The position numbers and the translations under genes were made by a program. The notes below the pieces were generated by a model, which saw only the letters and a program-made list of their open reading frames with translations, was not told the origin of the DNA and did no database searches. A DNA stretch of 29,030 nt from Bacteroidota bacterium (GTDB lineage Bacteria > Bacteroidota > Bacteroidia > Chitinophagales > Chitinophagaceae): contig CANHUW010000003.1 of the NCBI GenBank assembly GCA_947463975.1, forward strand, positions 1 through 29,030. Direction: 5' to 3'. Positions 10,099 through 17,136 of this stretch are shown here, piece after piece; positions within the stretch are counted from its first letter, which is position 1, and every line of letters starts with the position of its first letter.

Positions 10099-10120
10099 AG
10101 TTACCTCTTTAAAGATAACT
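10099..10120 (-). other. Small imperfect hairpin in the MFS-NHL gap
   Basis: Within the 59-bp gap between the MFS stop and the NHL start, AGTTA (10099-10103) can pair with TAACT (10116-10120). These arms enclose the 10-bp palindrome TCTTTAAAGA (10106-10115), with a two-base bulge. No T-run follows on the minus strand, so it is not a convincing terminator. It could be an mRNA processing or partial attenuation site dividing the operon into an upstream (apbE to MFS) and a downstream (NHL to cytochrome) half, or it may be chance in AT-rich DNA. Confidence 0.25.
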
Positions 10121-10126
10121 TATTGT

Positions 10127-11383
10127 CTATTTATTTGAGACGGCAAATTCAATTTTTTGAGTGGCATCTATCTTCAACCAAACAAATGCCCCCAACATAA
10201 CCACAATACCTATAAAAAGTACTGGCAAGTAGTAGCCGTAATTGGAAGCGAGGTATCCAAATAGAATGGTACTAAAATATGCACCGGTTAATCCTGCGCT
10301 ATTCATTGATCCTGAGACTGTTCCGCTCTTTTCACCGCCTAAATCCATGGCCACGGCCCATGCCACTGGGGCAGTTAGGTCCATAAAGGCCATTCCAATA
10401 GCTAACCCTATGATTGCCAAAATATTATCCTCAATTAAAGAGGCTAAAATGATACAAATTCCAGCTACAAATAAGCCCACCATCGGCACGATTCTTCTAC
10501 CCCATTTTTTACCCCATTGTAAACATGCTTTATCACTTAGCCACCCGCCCGTAAAGCAACCTAGTGCTGCTAATAAATAAGGAACAGAAGATGCCCACAT
10601 TAAAGCATCAGCAGACATATTTCTTCCTTTTTGTAAATAAGTATGAAACCAACTTTGAAAAAAATAAGCACCAATGGCATAACACACATACATGATCAAC
10701 AGATACCACAAATTTTTGTTTTTGAAACCCGATAAGAAAGATGTTTTAGCGCCAATATGATTGTCTCCAATCTCTCTATGTGATTGAATAAAATTTAATT
10801 CTTCTTTAGTGATTGATTTACTTTGAGCAGGTTCTTCTTTGTGCCAAAAAATCCAAAACAAAGTCCAAAGAATTCCTACAAACCCTAAAACATAAAAACT
10901 TGTATGCCAATTATATTTTTGTTGAATAGGTAATACAACAAAAGGAGTCAATGCTGCACCTAATCTTGAAGCGCCCCAAATAACTGCTTGTGCGCGTCCT
11001 CTTTCAAATGCCGGGAACCATTTTGCTAAAACAATTGAAGTATTTGGATATGCACCCGCCTCGCCCATGCCAAATAAAAATCTTACCAACAATAACATTA
11101 CAAACCCATTTGCAAAACCTGTTAATATCGTGAATAAAGACCACCATAGTACTACTCGAATGAGTATTTTTTTACCGCCGAATTGATCACCTAACCAGCC
11201 TGTTGGAATTTCAAATGCAGCATAAGCGATGGTGAACATGCCTAGTATCCATCCCCATTGATTGATACTAATATGCAAGTCATCCATGATGCTTGCACTT
11301 GCAGAAGATAAAGCTATTCTATCTAAGAATGTAATCATAGATAGAATAGCTAACACGAATAAAACCTGATATCTTTTTTTCAA
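10127..11383 (-). CDS. MFS transporter, anion:cation symporter (ACS) type
   Basis: A 418-residue membrane protein with about 12 hydrophobic helices and no signal peptide. The first-helix region (LDRIALSSASASIMDDL) and the loop motif GWLGDQFGGKK match the ACS branch of the major facilitator superfamily, which includes hexuronate, glucarate and galactonate carriers. It probably imports a sugar acid or other organic anion across the inner membrane; the exact substrate cannot be read from the sequence. The start is a TTG at 11383: an in-frame TAA lies directly upstream, and the next ATG (residue 16) would remove most of the first helix. It lies 13 bp after the stop of the Gfo/Idh/MocA gene. A carrier for an acidic sugar would fit an oxidising periplasmic pathway (inference). 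Confidence 0.88.
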   Translation of the reverse strand: MKKRYQVLFVLAILSMITFLDRIALSSASASIMDDLHISINQWGWILGMFTIAYAAFEIPTGWLGDQFGGKKILIRVVLWWSLFTILTGFANGFVMLLLVRFLFGMGEAGAYPNTSIVLAKWFPAFERGRAQAVIWGASRLGAALTPFVVLPIQQKYNWHTSFYVLGFVGILWTLFWIFWHKEEPAQSKSITKEELNFIQSHREIGDNHIGAKTSFLSGFKNKNLWYLLIMYVCYAIGAYFFQSWFHTYLQKGRNMSADALMWASSVPYLLAALGCFTGGWLSDKACLQWGKKWGRRIVPMVGLFVAGICIILASLIEDNILAIIGLAIGMAFMDLTAPVAWAVAMDLGGEKSGTVSGSMNSAGLTGAYFSTILFGYLASNYGYYLPVLFIGIVVMLGAFVWLKIDATQKIEFAVSNK

Positions 11384-11396
11384 TTAAATGCTTTCA

Positions 11397-12725
11397 TTAA
11401 TATTTGGTAATGCCCGGTATCGCAATAGGATAGCGACCTTCCGCATCTGGAACCACAGGAGGTGTTGCATCCCAAGCATATACTTTTGGATGAATGTCTA
11501 TTCCAGAATGAATGGCTTTATCCCAATAAACCATTTGACCGCTATAGGTAGCCATTCTACCTAAAATAGAAGTCATCGTGCTTTTCGCTCCATTTTCTGC
11601 ATCAGCAAATTTGTATTCTCCTTTTGCAATTGCAGCAAACAATTCATCATGCTCTGTTTGATAAGGATTGTTTTCTTTTTTAGTATCAAACTGATAAATG
11701 ATTTTACCACTATGATCTTTGATATGTGCAGCGCCAAATGCAATTTTACCTTTTGTGCCGATTAATAGTTCGTCTACTCTGCTCATAGTTCCAGGCATAT
11801 GTCTACATTGACTATTTAAAATAGACCCATCTGCATATTCAAATTCAACATAGTGATGATCAAAAATTTCACCATGCTCTTTCCCTGTTCTAACTTGTCT
11901 TCCACCAAATCCTTGCGCTTTTACAGGGTAGCCGCCTTTGAACCAATTGATTACATCTAAATTGTGAATATGTTGCTCTGTTATATGATCACCACATAAC
12001 CAATTAAAATAATACCAGTTGCGCATTTGATATTCCATTTCTGTTTGACCAGCTTTTCGTGGTCTTGTCCATACACCATCATTATCCCACCATGCTTGCA
12101 TGCTAGTGATGTCTCCAATTAAAGATTTTCTTTTGAATAATTCTCTATATGAATTTTGATAATGTCTTTGTAAGCCAACCACTACATTTAATTTCTTTTG
12201 TTTAGCTATGGCAGCAGTAGCCAATACTTTTTGAACTCCTGCAGGATCAGTAGCTACAGGCTTTTCCATAAACACATGTTTACCTTGTGCAATGGCTTCT
12301 TCAAAATGAATTGGTCTAAAACCTGGAGGAGTTGCAAGAATTACAACATCTGCTAAGGCAATTGCTTTTTTGTAACCATCAAAACCAGTGAATTTTCTTT
12401 CTTCCGGAACATCTAATCTTTTTGCTAATTCGCCAATACTATTATTGATTTCTTCTGTTAATTCTTTATGACAATTGTCTACATTATCTTTGAATGCATC
12501 GCAAAGCGCAACAATTTTTACATTTTGTTTACTAGAAAGCGCTTGCATTGCAGCGCCAGTTCCTCTACCTCCACAGCCTACTACTGCTACTTTGATGGTA
12601 TCCTCAGCTCCAGAAAAATAATTGGCTTTTGATAAAATAGGAGATGTGATTAATCCGCCAGCAATTAAGCCGCTATTGATCACAAAATCTCTTCTTGATG
12701 CATTGTTTGGTTCTTGGTTTTTCAT
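11397..12725 (-). CDS. Tat-exported Gfo/Idh/MocA-family oxidoreductase
   Basis: A 442-residue dehydrogenase-type protein. The twin-arginine motif ASRRDFV followed by a Gly/Leu-rich helix (about residues 10-35) predicts Tat export with cofactor already bound. The Rossmann fold begins at about residue 45 with VVGCGGRGTG, and the family EKPVATD motif is at about residue 155. The second domain contains GDHITEQHIHNLDVINWF, which includes candidate catalytic histidines. NAD(P) is tightly bound in exported family members such as glucose-fructose oxidoreductase, so a recycling reaction on a sugar or cyclitol is plausible; a conventional dehydrogenase would lack cofactor in the periplasm. It lies 10 bp after the SUMF1-like gene. 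The substrate is unknown. Confidence 0.9.
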   Translation of the reverse strand: MKNQEPNNASRRDFVINSGLIAGGLITSPILSKANYFSGAEDTIKVAVVGCGGRGTGAAMQALSSKQNVKIVALCDAFKDNVDNCHKELTEEINNSIGELAKRLDVPEERKFTGFDGYKKAIALADVVILATPPGFRPIHFEEAIAQGKHVFMEKPVATDPAGVQKVLATAAIAKQKKLNVVVGLQRHYQNSYRELFKRKSLIGDITSMQAWWDNDGVWTRPRKAGQTEMEYQMRNWYYFNWLCGDHITEQHIHNLDVINWFKGGYPVKAQGFGGRQVRTGKEHGEIFDHHYVEFEYADGSILNSQCRHMPGTMSRVDELLIGTKGKIAFGAAHIKDHSGKIIYQFDTKKENNPYQTEHDELFAAIAKGEYKFADAENGAKSTMTSILGRMATYSGQMVYWDKAIHSGIDIHPKVYAWDATPPVVPDAEGRYPIAIPGITKY

Positions 12726-12735
12726 ACAATCGTTT

Positions 12736-13665
12736 TTATAAATGAATATAGTTATTGAAAAATTGGTTTACTTCTTCTTCCGTTGGTTGTTTTAATGGTC
12801 TTATCAATCTAAAACCAACCTGCTTTGCTTCTGTTAACCACCATTTACTTTTAGGAATTTGCGGATCTCTTTTATTCCAAATAGGATCTGAATGAAATCT
12901 TTCAGCACTTTTTAGTTGTAAAGCATTGTCTATAAAACTACCTCCTTTAAGTGTTTTAGGATATTTTGCATTATTTGCTGGCATCATAGGATCTTTTGAG
13001 GACATGCGTTCCAGGCTATTTTCTGCATAATGATCCAAAGTCCATTCAAGTATATTGCCAAGTATATCATACAATCCCCATGGGTTAGGTAATTTTTGAC
13101 CAACCTTGTGATACGCATTTTTGCTATTCTTATGATGCCATGCATATTTATCTAGTAGAGCAGGGTTGTTGCCAAAAAAATAATTTGTGTTGCTTCCTGC
13201 TTTACAAGCATACTCCCATTCTGCTTCTGTAGGTAATCTATAAAATACTTTTGTTTTTTGATACAACCACTTGCAATACATTAATGCAGACAATTGTGAC
13301 ATACTATTAGCGGGATAACCACCTTCTTTTCCCATACCCCAAGTAAGATCTACATATTGTGGACTAGGTCTTGTAATGGCATCCAGCTTGGAGTTTTGGC
13401 TGGTTTGCTCATCTTTTAAAAAGATATCAAACTCGTCTCTGGTTACCTCAAATGCACCCATCCAAAAACCACTCATTTCAATTTTTTTATCGGTATTTCC
13501 AATGGTAAAATTTCCTGCAGGAATAGGTACCATTTTAAAATATATATTTGAGCCTGGAACAAATTGTTTATAGCTTGTGAATTCTTGAGCAAACACTTCG
13601 TTGAATAAAAACAATGAAAATAAAGAGAGAAAAACTTTTTTCAATAGCCAATCATTTTGAATCAT
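12736..13665 (-). CDS. Secreted SUMF1/FGE-sulfatase-domain protein lacking catalytic cysteines
   Basis: A 309-residue protein with a signal peptide (about residues 1-27, ending VFAQ). The remainder is a formylglycine-generating-enzyme-like fold: MVPIPAGNFTIGN, FEVTRDEFDIF, RLPTEAEWEYACKAG and LKGGSF are diagnostic. In true sulfatase-activating FGE, two cysteines lie between GGSF and the final GFRCA. Here the end reads QVGFRLIRP and there is no cysteine after the GGSF motif, so formylglycine formation is unlikely. No sulfatase gene is in the window. A structural or carbohydrate-binding role is more likely, as in GldJ/GldK-type proteins of Bacteroidota. It lies 16 bp after apbE and 10 bp before the dehydrogenase gene. 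Confidence 0.86.
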   Translation of the reverse strand: MIQNDWLLKKVFLSLFSLFLFNEVFAQEFTSYKQFVPGSNIYFKMVPIPAGNFTIGNTDKKIEMSGFWMGAFEVTRDEFDIFLKDEQTSQNSKLDAITRPSPQYVDLTWGMGKEGGYPANSMSQLSALMYCKWLYQKTKVFYRLPTEAEWEYACKAGSNTNYFFGNNPALLDKYAWHHKNSKNAYHKVGQKLPNPWGLYDILGNILEWTLDHYAENSLERMSSKDPMMPANNAKYPKTLKGGSFIDNALQLKSAERFHSDPIWNKRDPQIPKSKWWLTEAKQVGFRLIRPLKQPTEEEVNQFFNNYIHL

Positions 13666-13681
13666 TAAGTTAATTAAAATT

Positions 13682-14686
13682 TTAATTCAAATACCCATCA
13701 AACCCTTTGGATTTAAAATACTGAATGGATTTGCCCTCTTGAATGGCTATAAAAATGGCTGCATCGTATTTTGTAACCAATTGCATAGCTGCTTTAACAG
13801 ATAGTAAACTGCAAGCTGTAGACAACCAATCTGCGGTTACCCCATTTTTAGCAATCACTGTAACATTCTTGGGTATTTCGATACCATAACCGCTCAATGG
13901 ATTGATGATATGGGAGTACCTATGACCATTGTAGATATAAAATTGAAACGCATCCCCGCTAGTTGAAACAGCCTGATTGGCAAGTCGAATACTTTTAGGC
14001 ATTGTTTTATTTTTTTCTCTTAGCTGATTGATGCCTATCTGCCAATAGTAGTTATCAGGGGCAAGGGTTACAATCTTACCTCCTGCATCAATCATTGCAT
14101 ATTCAACGCCTTTATTTTTTATATAATCTAATGCTTTTTGTGCTACAAAACCCTTTCCAAGGCTTCCAAGATCTAGCCGCATTGATTGATTGGGTATGAA
14201 AATTCTATGTTGAATACTGTCAATAATAATTTGATCCAATGCAATTAACTTTTGAGCTTCTATAATTTGTGCTTTACTTGGGAAAACTTTTTCATGTCTT
14301 GCATTTCTCCACAAAAGACTGAGTGGTCCAATAGCAATATTATATGCTCCTTTAGTTTGATAATAAGCGTTTTGGGCAATTAATAAAATCTCTTCGAGTA
14401 AAGGACTTATTGGCTGAAAGCCATTGCCTGCTTGCTGGTTAATGAGGCTTAATTCACTAGTACTATCATAATCACTTAAAATATGATTTAAAGAATCAAT
14501 AAAAAGAAGGGTTTCTTGTGCAAGTTGTGTTGATTGTACACTATCCAAATGACCACTTTTAGCACCAATGATCAACTTTAAAGGCGAACCCATTTTGTCC
14601 GCATAATAGGTATACTTTTTATATTGTCCATTTGCTGAAAAAAAATGGAAACAGGCCATCAATAGTAAAAAAAGAAATTTATTCAA
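13682..14686 (-). CDS. apbE: FAD:protein FMN transferase (ApbE family)
   Basis: A 334-residue flavin transferase that attaches FMN covalently to Thr/Ser of target proteins on the outer side of the inner membrane. Diagnostic parts are DLGSLGKGFVAQKALDYI (the DLGG-x-x-KG motif), IDAGGKIV, STSGDAFQFYI, RYSHIINPLSGYG and the metal-site segment GVTADWLSTACSLL. The start is a TTG at 14686, giving a short signal sequence. An LMAC lipobox at residues 9-12 would make it a lipoprotein, as in other Gram-negative members, while ANGQ at about residue 21 suggests ordinary cleavage; I cannot decide between them. It is the first gene of the minus-strand cluster. No FMN-binding domain (the usual partner) is visible in the window, so its target is elsewhere or unrecognised. 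Confidence 0.92.
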   Translation of the reverse strand: MNKFLFLLLMACFHFFSANGQYKKYTYYADKMGSPLKLIIGAKSGHLDSVQSTQLAQETLLFIDSLNHILSDYDSTSELSLINQQAGNGFQPISPLLEEILLIAQNAYYQTKGAYNIAIGPLSLLWRNARHEKVFPSKAQIIEAQKLIALDQIIIDSIQHRIFIPNQSMRLDLGSLGKGFVAQKALDYIKNKGVEYAMIDAGGKIVTLAPDNYYWQIGINQLREKNKTMPKSIRLANQAVSTSGDAFQFYIYNGHRYSHIINPLSGYGIEIPKNVTVIAKNGVTADWLSTACSLLSVKAAMQLVTKYDAAIFIAIQEGKSIQYFKSKGFDGYLN

Positions 14687-14687
14687 G

Positions 14688-14719
14688 TTGTTCTTCTAAT
14701 TAGTTATACTTAAATTTAA
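14688..14719 (+). promoter_or_regulatory. Candidate Bacteroidota promoter with palindrome in divergent gap
   Basis: In the 51-bp gap between divergent apbE and the TIM-barrel gene, TTG (14688-14690) lies 20 bp before TAAATTTA (14711-14718). The second element is one mismatch from the Bacteroidota -7 consensus TAnnTTTG at normal spacing, for transcription toward 14738. The -7 box sits in the 10-bp palindrome TTAAATTTAA (14710-14719), so the same element could serve the minus-strand operon, although no good -33 element is seen on that side. Confidence 0.4.
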
Positions 14720-14737
14720 GGAATTAAAAATTAAAGC

Positions 14738-15649
14738 ATGGAGCGTCGAAATTTCTTGAAACAAAATTTAATGGCATCGGGAGCATTATTGAGTACTAGT
14801 GCATTTGCTAATACTTCTATGTCTATTAGTGCTGAACCTACATTTAAATTGAATTATGGTTTTCATGATGGTATGTTTAGATCCCATGCGGGAGATGATT
14901 TTATTGAGCAAATTAAATTTGCGCATAGTATGGGCTTTAGATCTATAGAAGATAATGGTATGATGGGAAGAACACCTGCTATGCAAGAAAAAATTGGCAA
15001 CACGCTTGCAAGTCTTGGAATGACGATGGGTGTTTTTGTAATTAGTTTTGATAACTGGCCATTAAGTGTTTCAATGACTAGTGGTAATAAGGATTGGAGA
15101 AAAAAGTTTGTTGACTTTTGTACAGAAGCAGTAAATGTAGCTAAAAGATGTAATGCCAAACATATGACCGTGGTTCCAGGAAATTATGATCGCAGCAAAT
15201 CTATGGATATGCAATTAGCTAATGTAATTCAAGCCTTGAGACCAGGTGTTGAGATTTTAGAAAAAAATAATTTAGTAATGGTATTAGAACCATTAAGCGA
15301 TACACCTGAATTATTTTTAAGACATTCTGATCAAACCTATGCGATATGCAAGGCAATGAATAGTAGTGCATGCAAAATTTTATTTGACATGTATCATATG
15401 CAAAGAAATGAAGGTAACATCATTGCTAACATAGATAAATGCTGGGATGAGATTGCTTATTTTCAAATTGGTGATAATCCTGGACGAAAAGAACCGGGTA
15501 CTGGCGAAATGAATTATAATAATATTTTTAAACATATTTATCAAAAAGGATACAGGGGCGTGATGGGCATGGAGCATGGCAACGCAGGCCCTGGTAAAGA
15601 AGGCGAGTTGGCTTTAATCAAGGCATATAGAGCCGCAGACAATTTTTAA
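14738..15649 (+). CDS. Tat-exported hydroxypyruvate-isomerase-like TIM-barrel protein
   Basis: A 303-residue member of the xylose-isomerase-like (sugar isomerase/epimerase) superfamily, closest by eye to the hydroxypyruvate isomerase family because of DNPGRKEPGTGEMNY. Likely metal ligands are E184 (VLEPL), D217 (LFDMYH), Q243 and E279. The N-terminus is a Tat signal (MERRNFLKQ plus hydrophobic helix, cleavage near SAFA), so unlike classical Hyi it should work in the periplasm. This suggests isomerisation or epimerisation of an unphosphorylated sugar or keto acid; the substrate is not known. It is divergent from the minus-strand cluster and is followed after 23 bp by the fucosidase, so the two form one transcription unit. 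Confidence 0.85.
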   Translation: MERRNFLKQNLMASGALLSTSAFANTSMSISAEPTFKLNYGFHDGMFRSHAGDDFIEQIKFAHSMGFRSIEDNGMMGRTPAMQEKIGNTLASLGMTMGVFVISFDNWPLSVSMTSGNKDWRKKFVDFCTEAVNVAKRCNAKHMTVVPGNYDRSKSMDMQLANVIQALRPGVEILEKNNLVMVLEPLSDTPELFLRHSDQTYAICKAMNSSACKILFDMYHMQRNEGNIIANIDKCWDEIAYFQIGDNPGRKEPGTGEMNYNNIFKHIYQKGYRGVMGMEHGNAGPGKEGELALIKAYRAADNF

Positions 15650-15672
15650 TCTAACATTTAATCTTTCAAAAT

Positions 15673-17136
15673 ATGAAAAAAGGATTGATAGCTATTGCAT
15701 GTATGTTGTTTTTTGTGCAAGCAAATGCACAAAAAAAATTCGAACCAAATTGGGAATCTTTAAACACCAGAAAAATTCCAGCTTGGTTTAATCAAGACAA
15801 GTTTGGCATATTTATTCATTGGGGTGTTTATTCTGTTCCAGCATTTGCTCCAGCATGGTCCAATGATGGGTATAGTTATGCCGAGTGGTATAGATATAGA
15901 TTGTTTGAAAAGAAAAAAGAGTTCATCGATTTTCATCATAAAAATTATGGCAGCAGTTTTGCTTATGAACAATTTGAACCAATGTTTAAAGCAGAAATGT
16001 TTGAACCCACTCAATGGGCAGAAGTATTTAAAAAATCTGGCGCAAAATACGTTGTGTTAACGTCTAAGCATCACGATGGTTATACTTTATGGAATAGTGC
16101 AGAAGCAGATAGAGATTGGAACAGACCTTGGAATGCAGTGACAGGAACACCTAAAAGAGATTTGTTAGGAGATCTTTCTGTGGCGGTTAGAAACAGTGGT
16201 TTAAAAATGGGTTATTATTATTCACTATATGAGTGGTTTAATCCAATGTGGATGCATGACAGAAAAAAATATGTAGAAAAGCATATGACTCCACAATTCA
16301 AAGATTTGGTTACAAAATACAAACCTGAAGTAATATTTTCTGACGGAGAATGGGATATCTCTGATACAGCATGGAAGAGTCCAGAATTATTGGCTTGGTT
16401 ATTTAATGAATCTCCTGTTAAAGACAATGTTGTAGTAAATGATCGTTGGGGGAACAACACAAGAGAAAAAAATCACGGAGCTATGTATACTACTTCTGAA
16501 TATGGAAGTGGAATGGATGCTAGTATTGTTTGGGAAGAAAGTCAGGGTATTGGTAGTTCTTATGGATACAATAGAAATGAACAATTAAAAGATTATAAAT
16601 CTAGTAGAGAACTGATATTAATGTTAAATGATATTGTTTCTAGAGGCGGTAATTTTTTATTAGATATTGGTCCTGATGCGGATGGCAATATTCCAGTGAT
16701 CTTACAACAAAGATTATCTGATATTGGCGACTGGTTGGAAGTGAATGGGGAAGCGATTTATGGAACTACTGCGTTTAAGAAACCAGCTCAGTGGACTTTA
16801 GGAAAAATGCCTGCTAAAAAATCTGCAAGCTTTATGGCAGATTATAAAGTGGCAAAATTGGTGGTTCCAAAAGCAGATAGCGCCTATATCGAAAGCTTCT
16901 TCACTAAAAAAGGAGATGATTTGTATTGCATCTTACCTAATTATCAAAATAGCATTACCATAAGAGATGTACAAGCAAGCGCAGATGCAAAACTAACTGT
17001 TTTGGGTTCAAAACATCAACCCATTTGGAAAAGGAAAGGAAAGAATATCGTTGTGGATTTATCTTCTTTAAAGCCAGGAGATATTAGTAGTGCTGGAATT
17101 TTTGTTATTAAAATGACCAACACCCAACAACAGTAA
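15673..17136 (+). CDS. Secreted alpha-L-fucosidase, GH29
   Basis: A 487-residue protein with a signal peptide (about 1-20, ending ANAQ) followed by the GH29 catalytic barrel. Diagnostic parts are WFNQDKFGIFIHWGVYSVPA near the start, YVVLTSKHHDGY, and IFSDGEWD with the expected nucleophile at D224. The stretch WEESQGIGSSYGYN and the segment SRGGNFLLDIGPDADG end the catalytic domain. The C-terminal ~130 residues are a beta-sandwich. It hydrolyses terminal alpha-L-fucose (or a close analogue) from glycans in the periplasm or at the cell surface. The acid/base residue is variable in this family and I cannot fix it. It is the second gene of a two-gene unit, and its stop abuts the stop of the convergent AlkB gene with no base between. 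Confidence 0.93.
   Translation: MKKGLIAIACMLFFVQANAQKKFEPNWESLNTRKIPAWFNQDKFGIFIHWGVYSVPAFAPAWSNDGYSYAEWYRYRLFEKKKEFIDFHHKNYGSSFAYEQFEPMFKAEMFEPTQWAEVFKKSGAKYVVLTSKHHDGYTLWNSAEADRDWNRPWNAVTGTPKRDLLGDLSVAVRNSGLKMGYYYSLYEWFNPMWMHDRKKYVEKHMTPQFKDLVTKYKPEVIFSDGEWDISDTAWKSPELLAWLFNESPVKDNVVVNDRWGNNTREKNHGAMYTTSEYGSGMDASIVWEESQGIGSSYGYNRNEQLKDYKSSRELILMLNDIVSRGGNFLLDIGPDADGNIPVILQQRLSDIGDWLEVNGEAIYGTTAFKKPAQWTLGKMPAKKSASFMADYKVAKLVVPKADSAYIESFFTKKGDDLYCILPNYQNSITIRDVQASADAKLTVLGSKHQPIWKRKGKNIVVDLSSLKPGDISSAGIFVIKMTNTQQQ

Noticed and set aside
10242..10580. Plus-strand open frames opposite the MFS, PSD1, BNR and other genes
   Set aside because: They lie wholly inside well-supported genes on the other strand, lack family motifs and have unlikely compositions; they are shadows.
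12736..13665. Functional formylglycine-generating enzyme
   Set aside because: The two catalytic cysteines expected after the GGSF motif are absent and there is no sulfatase gene nearby.
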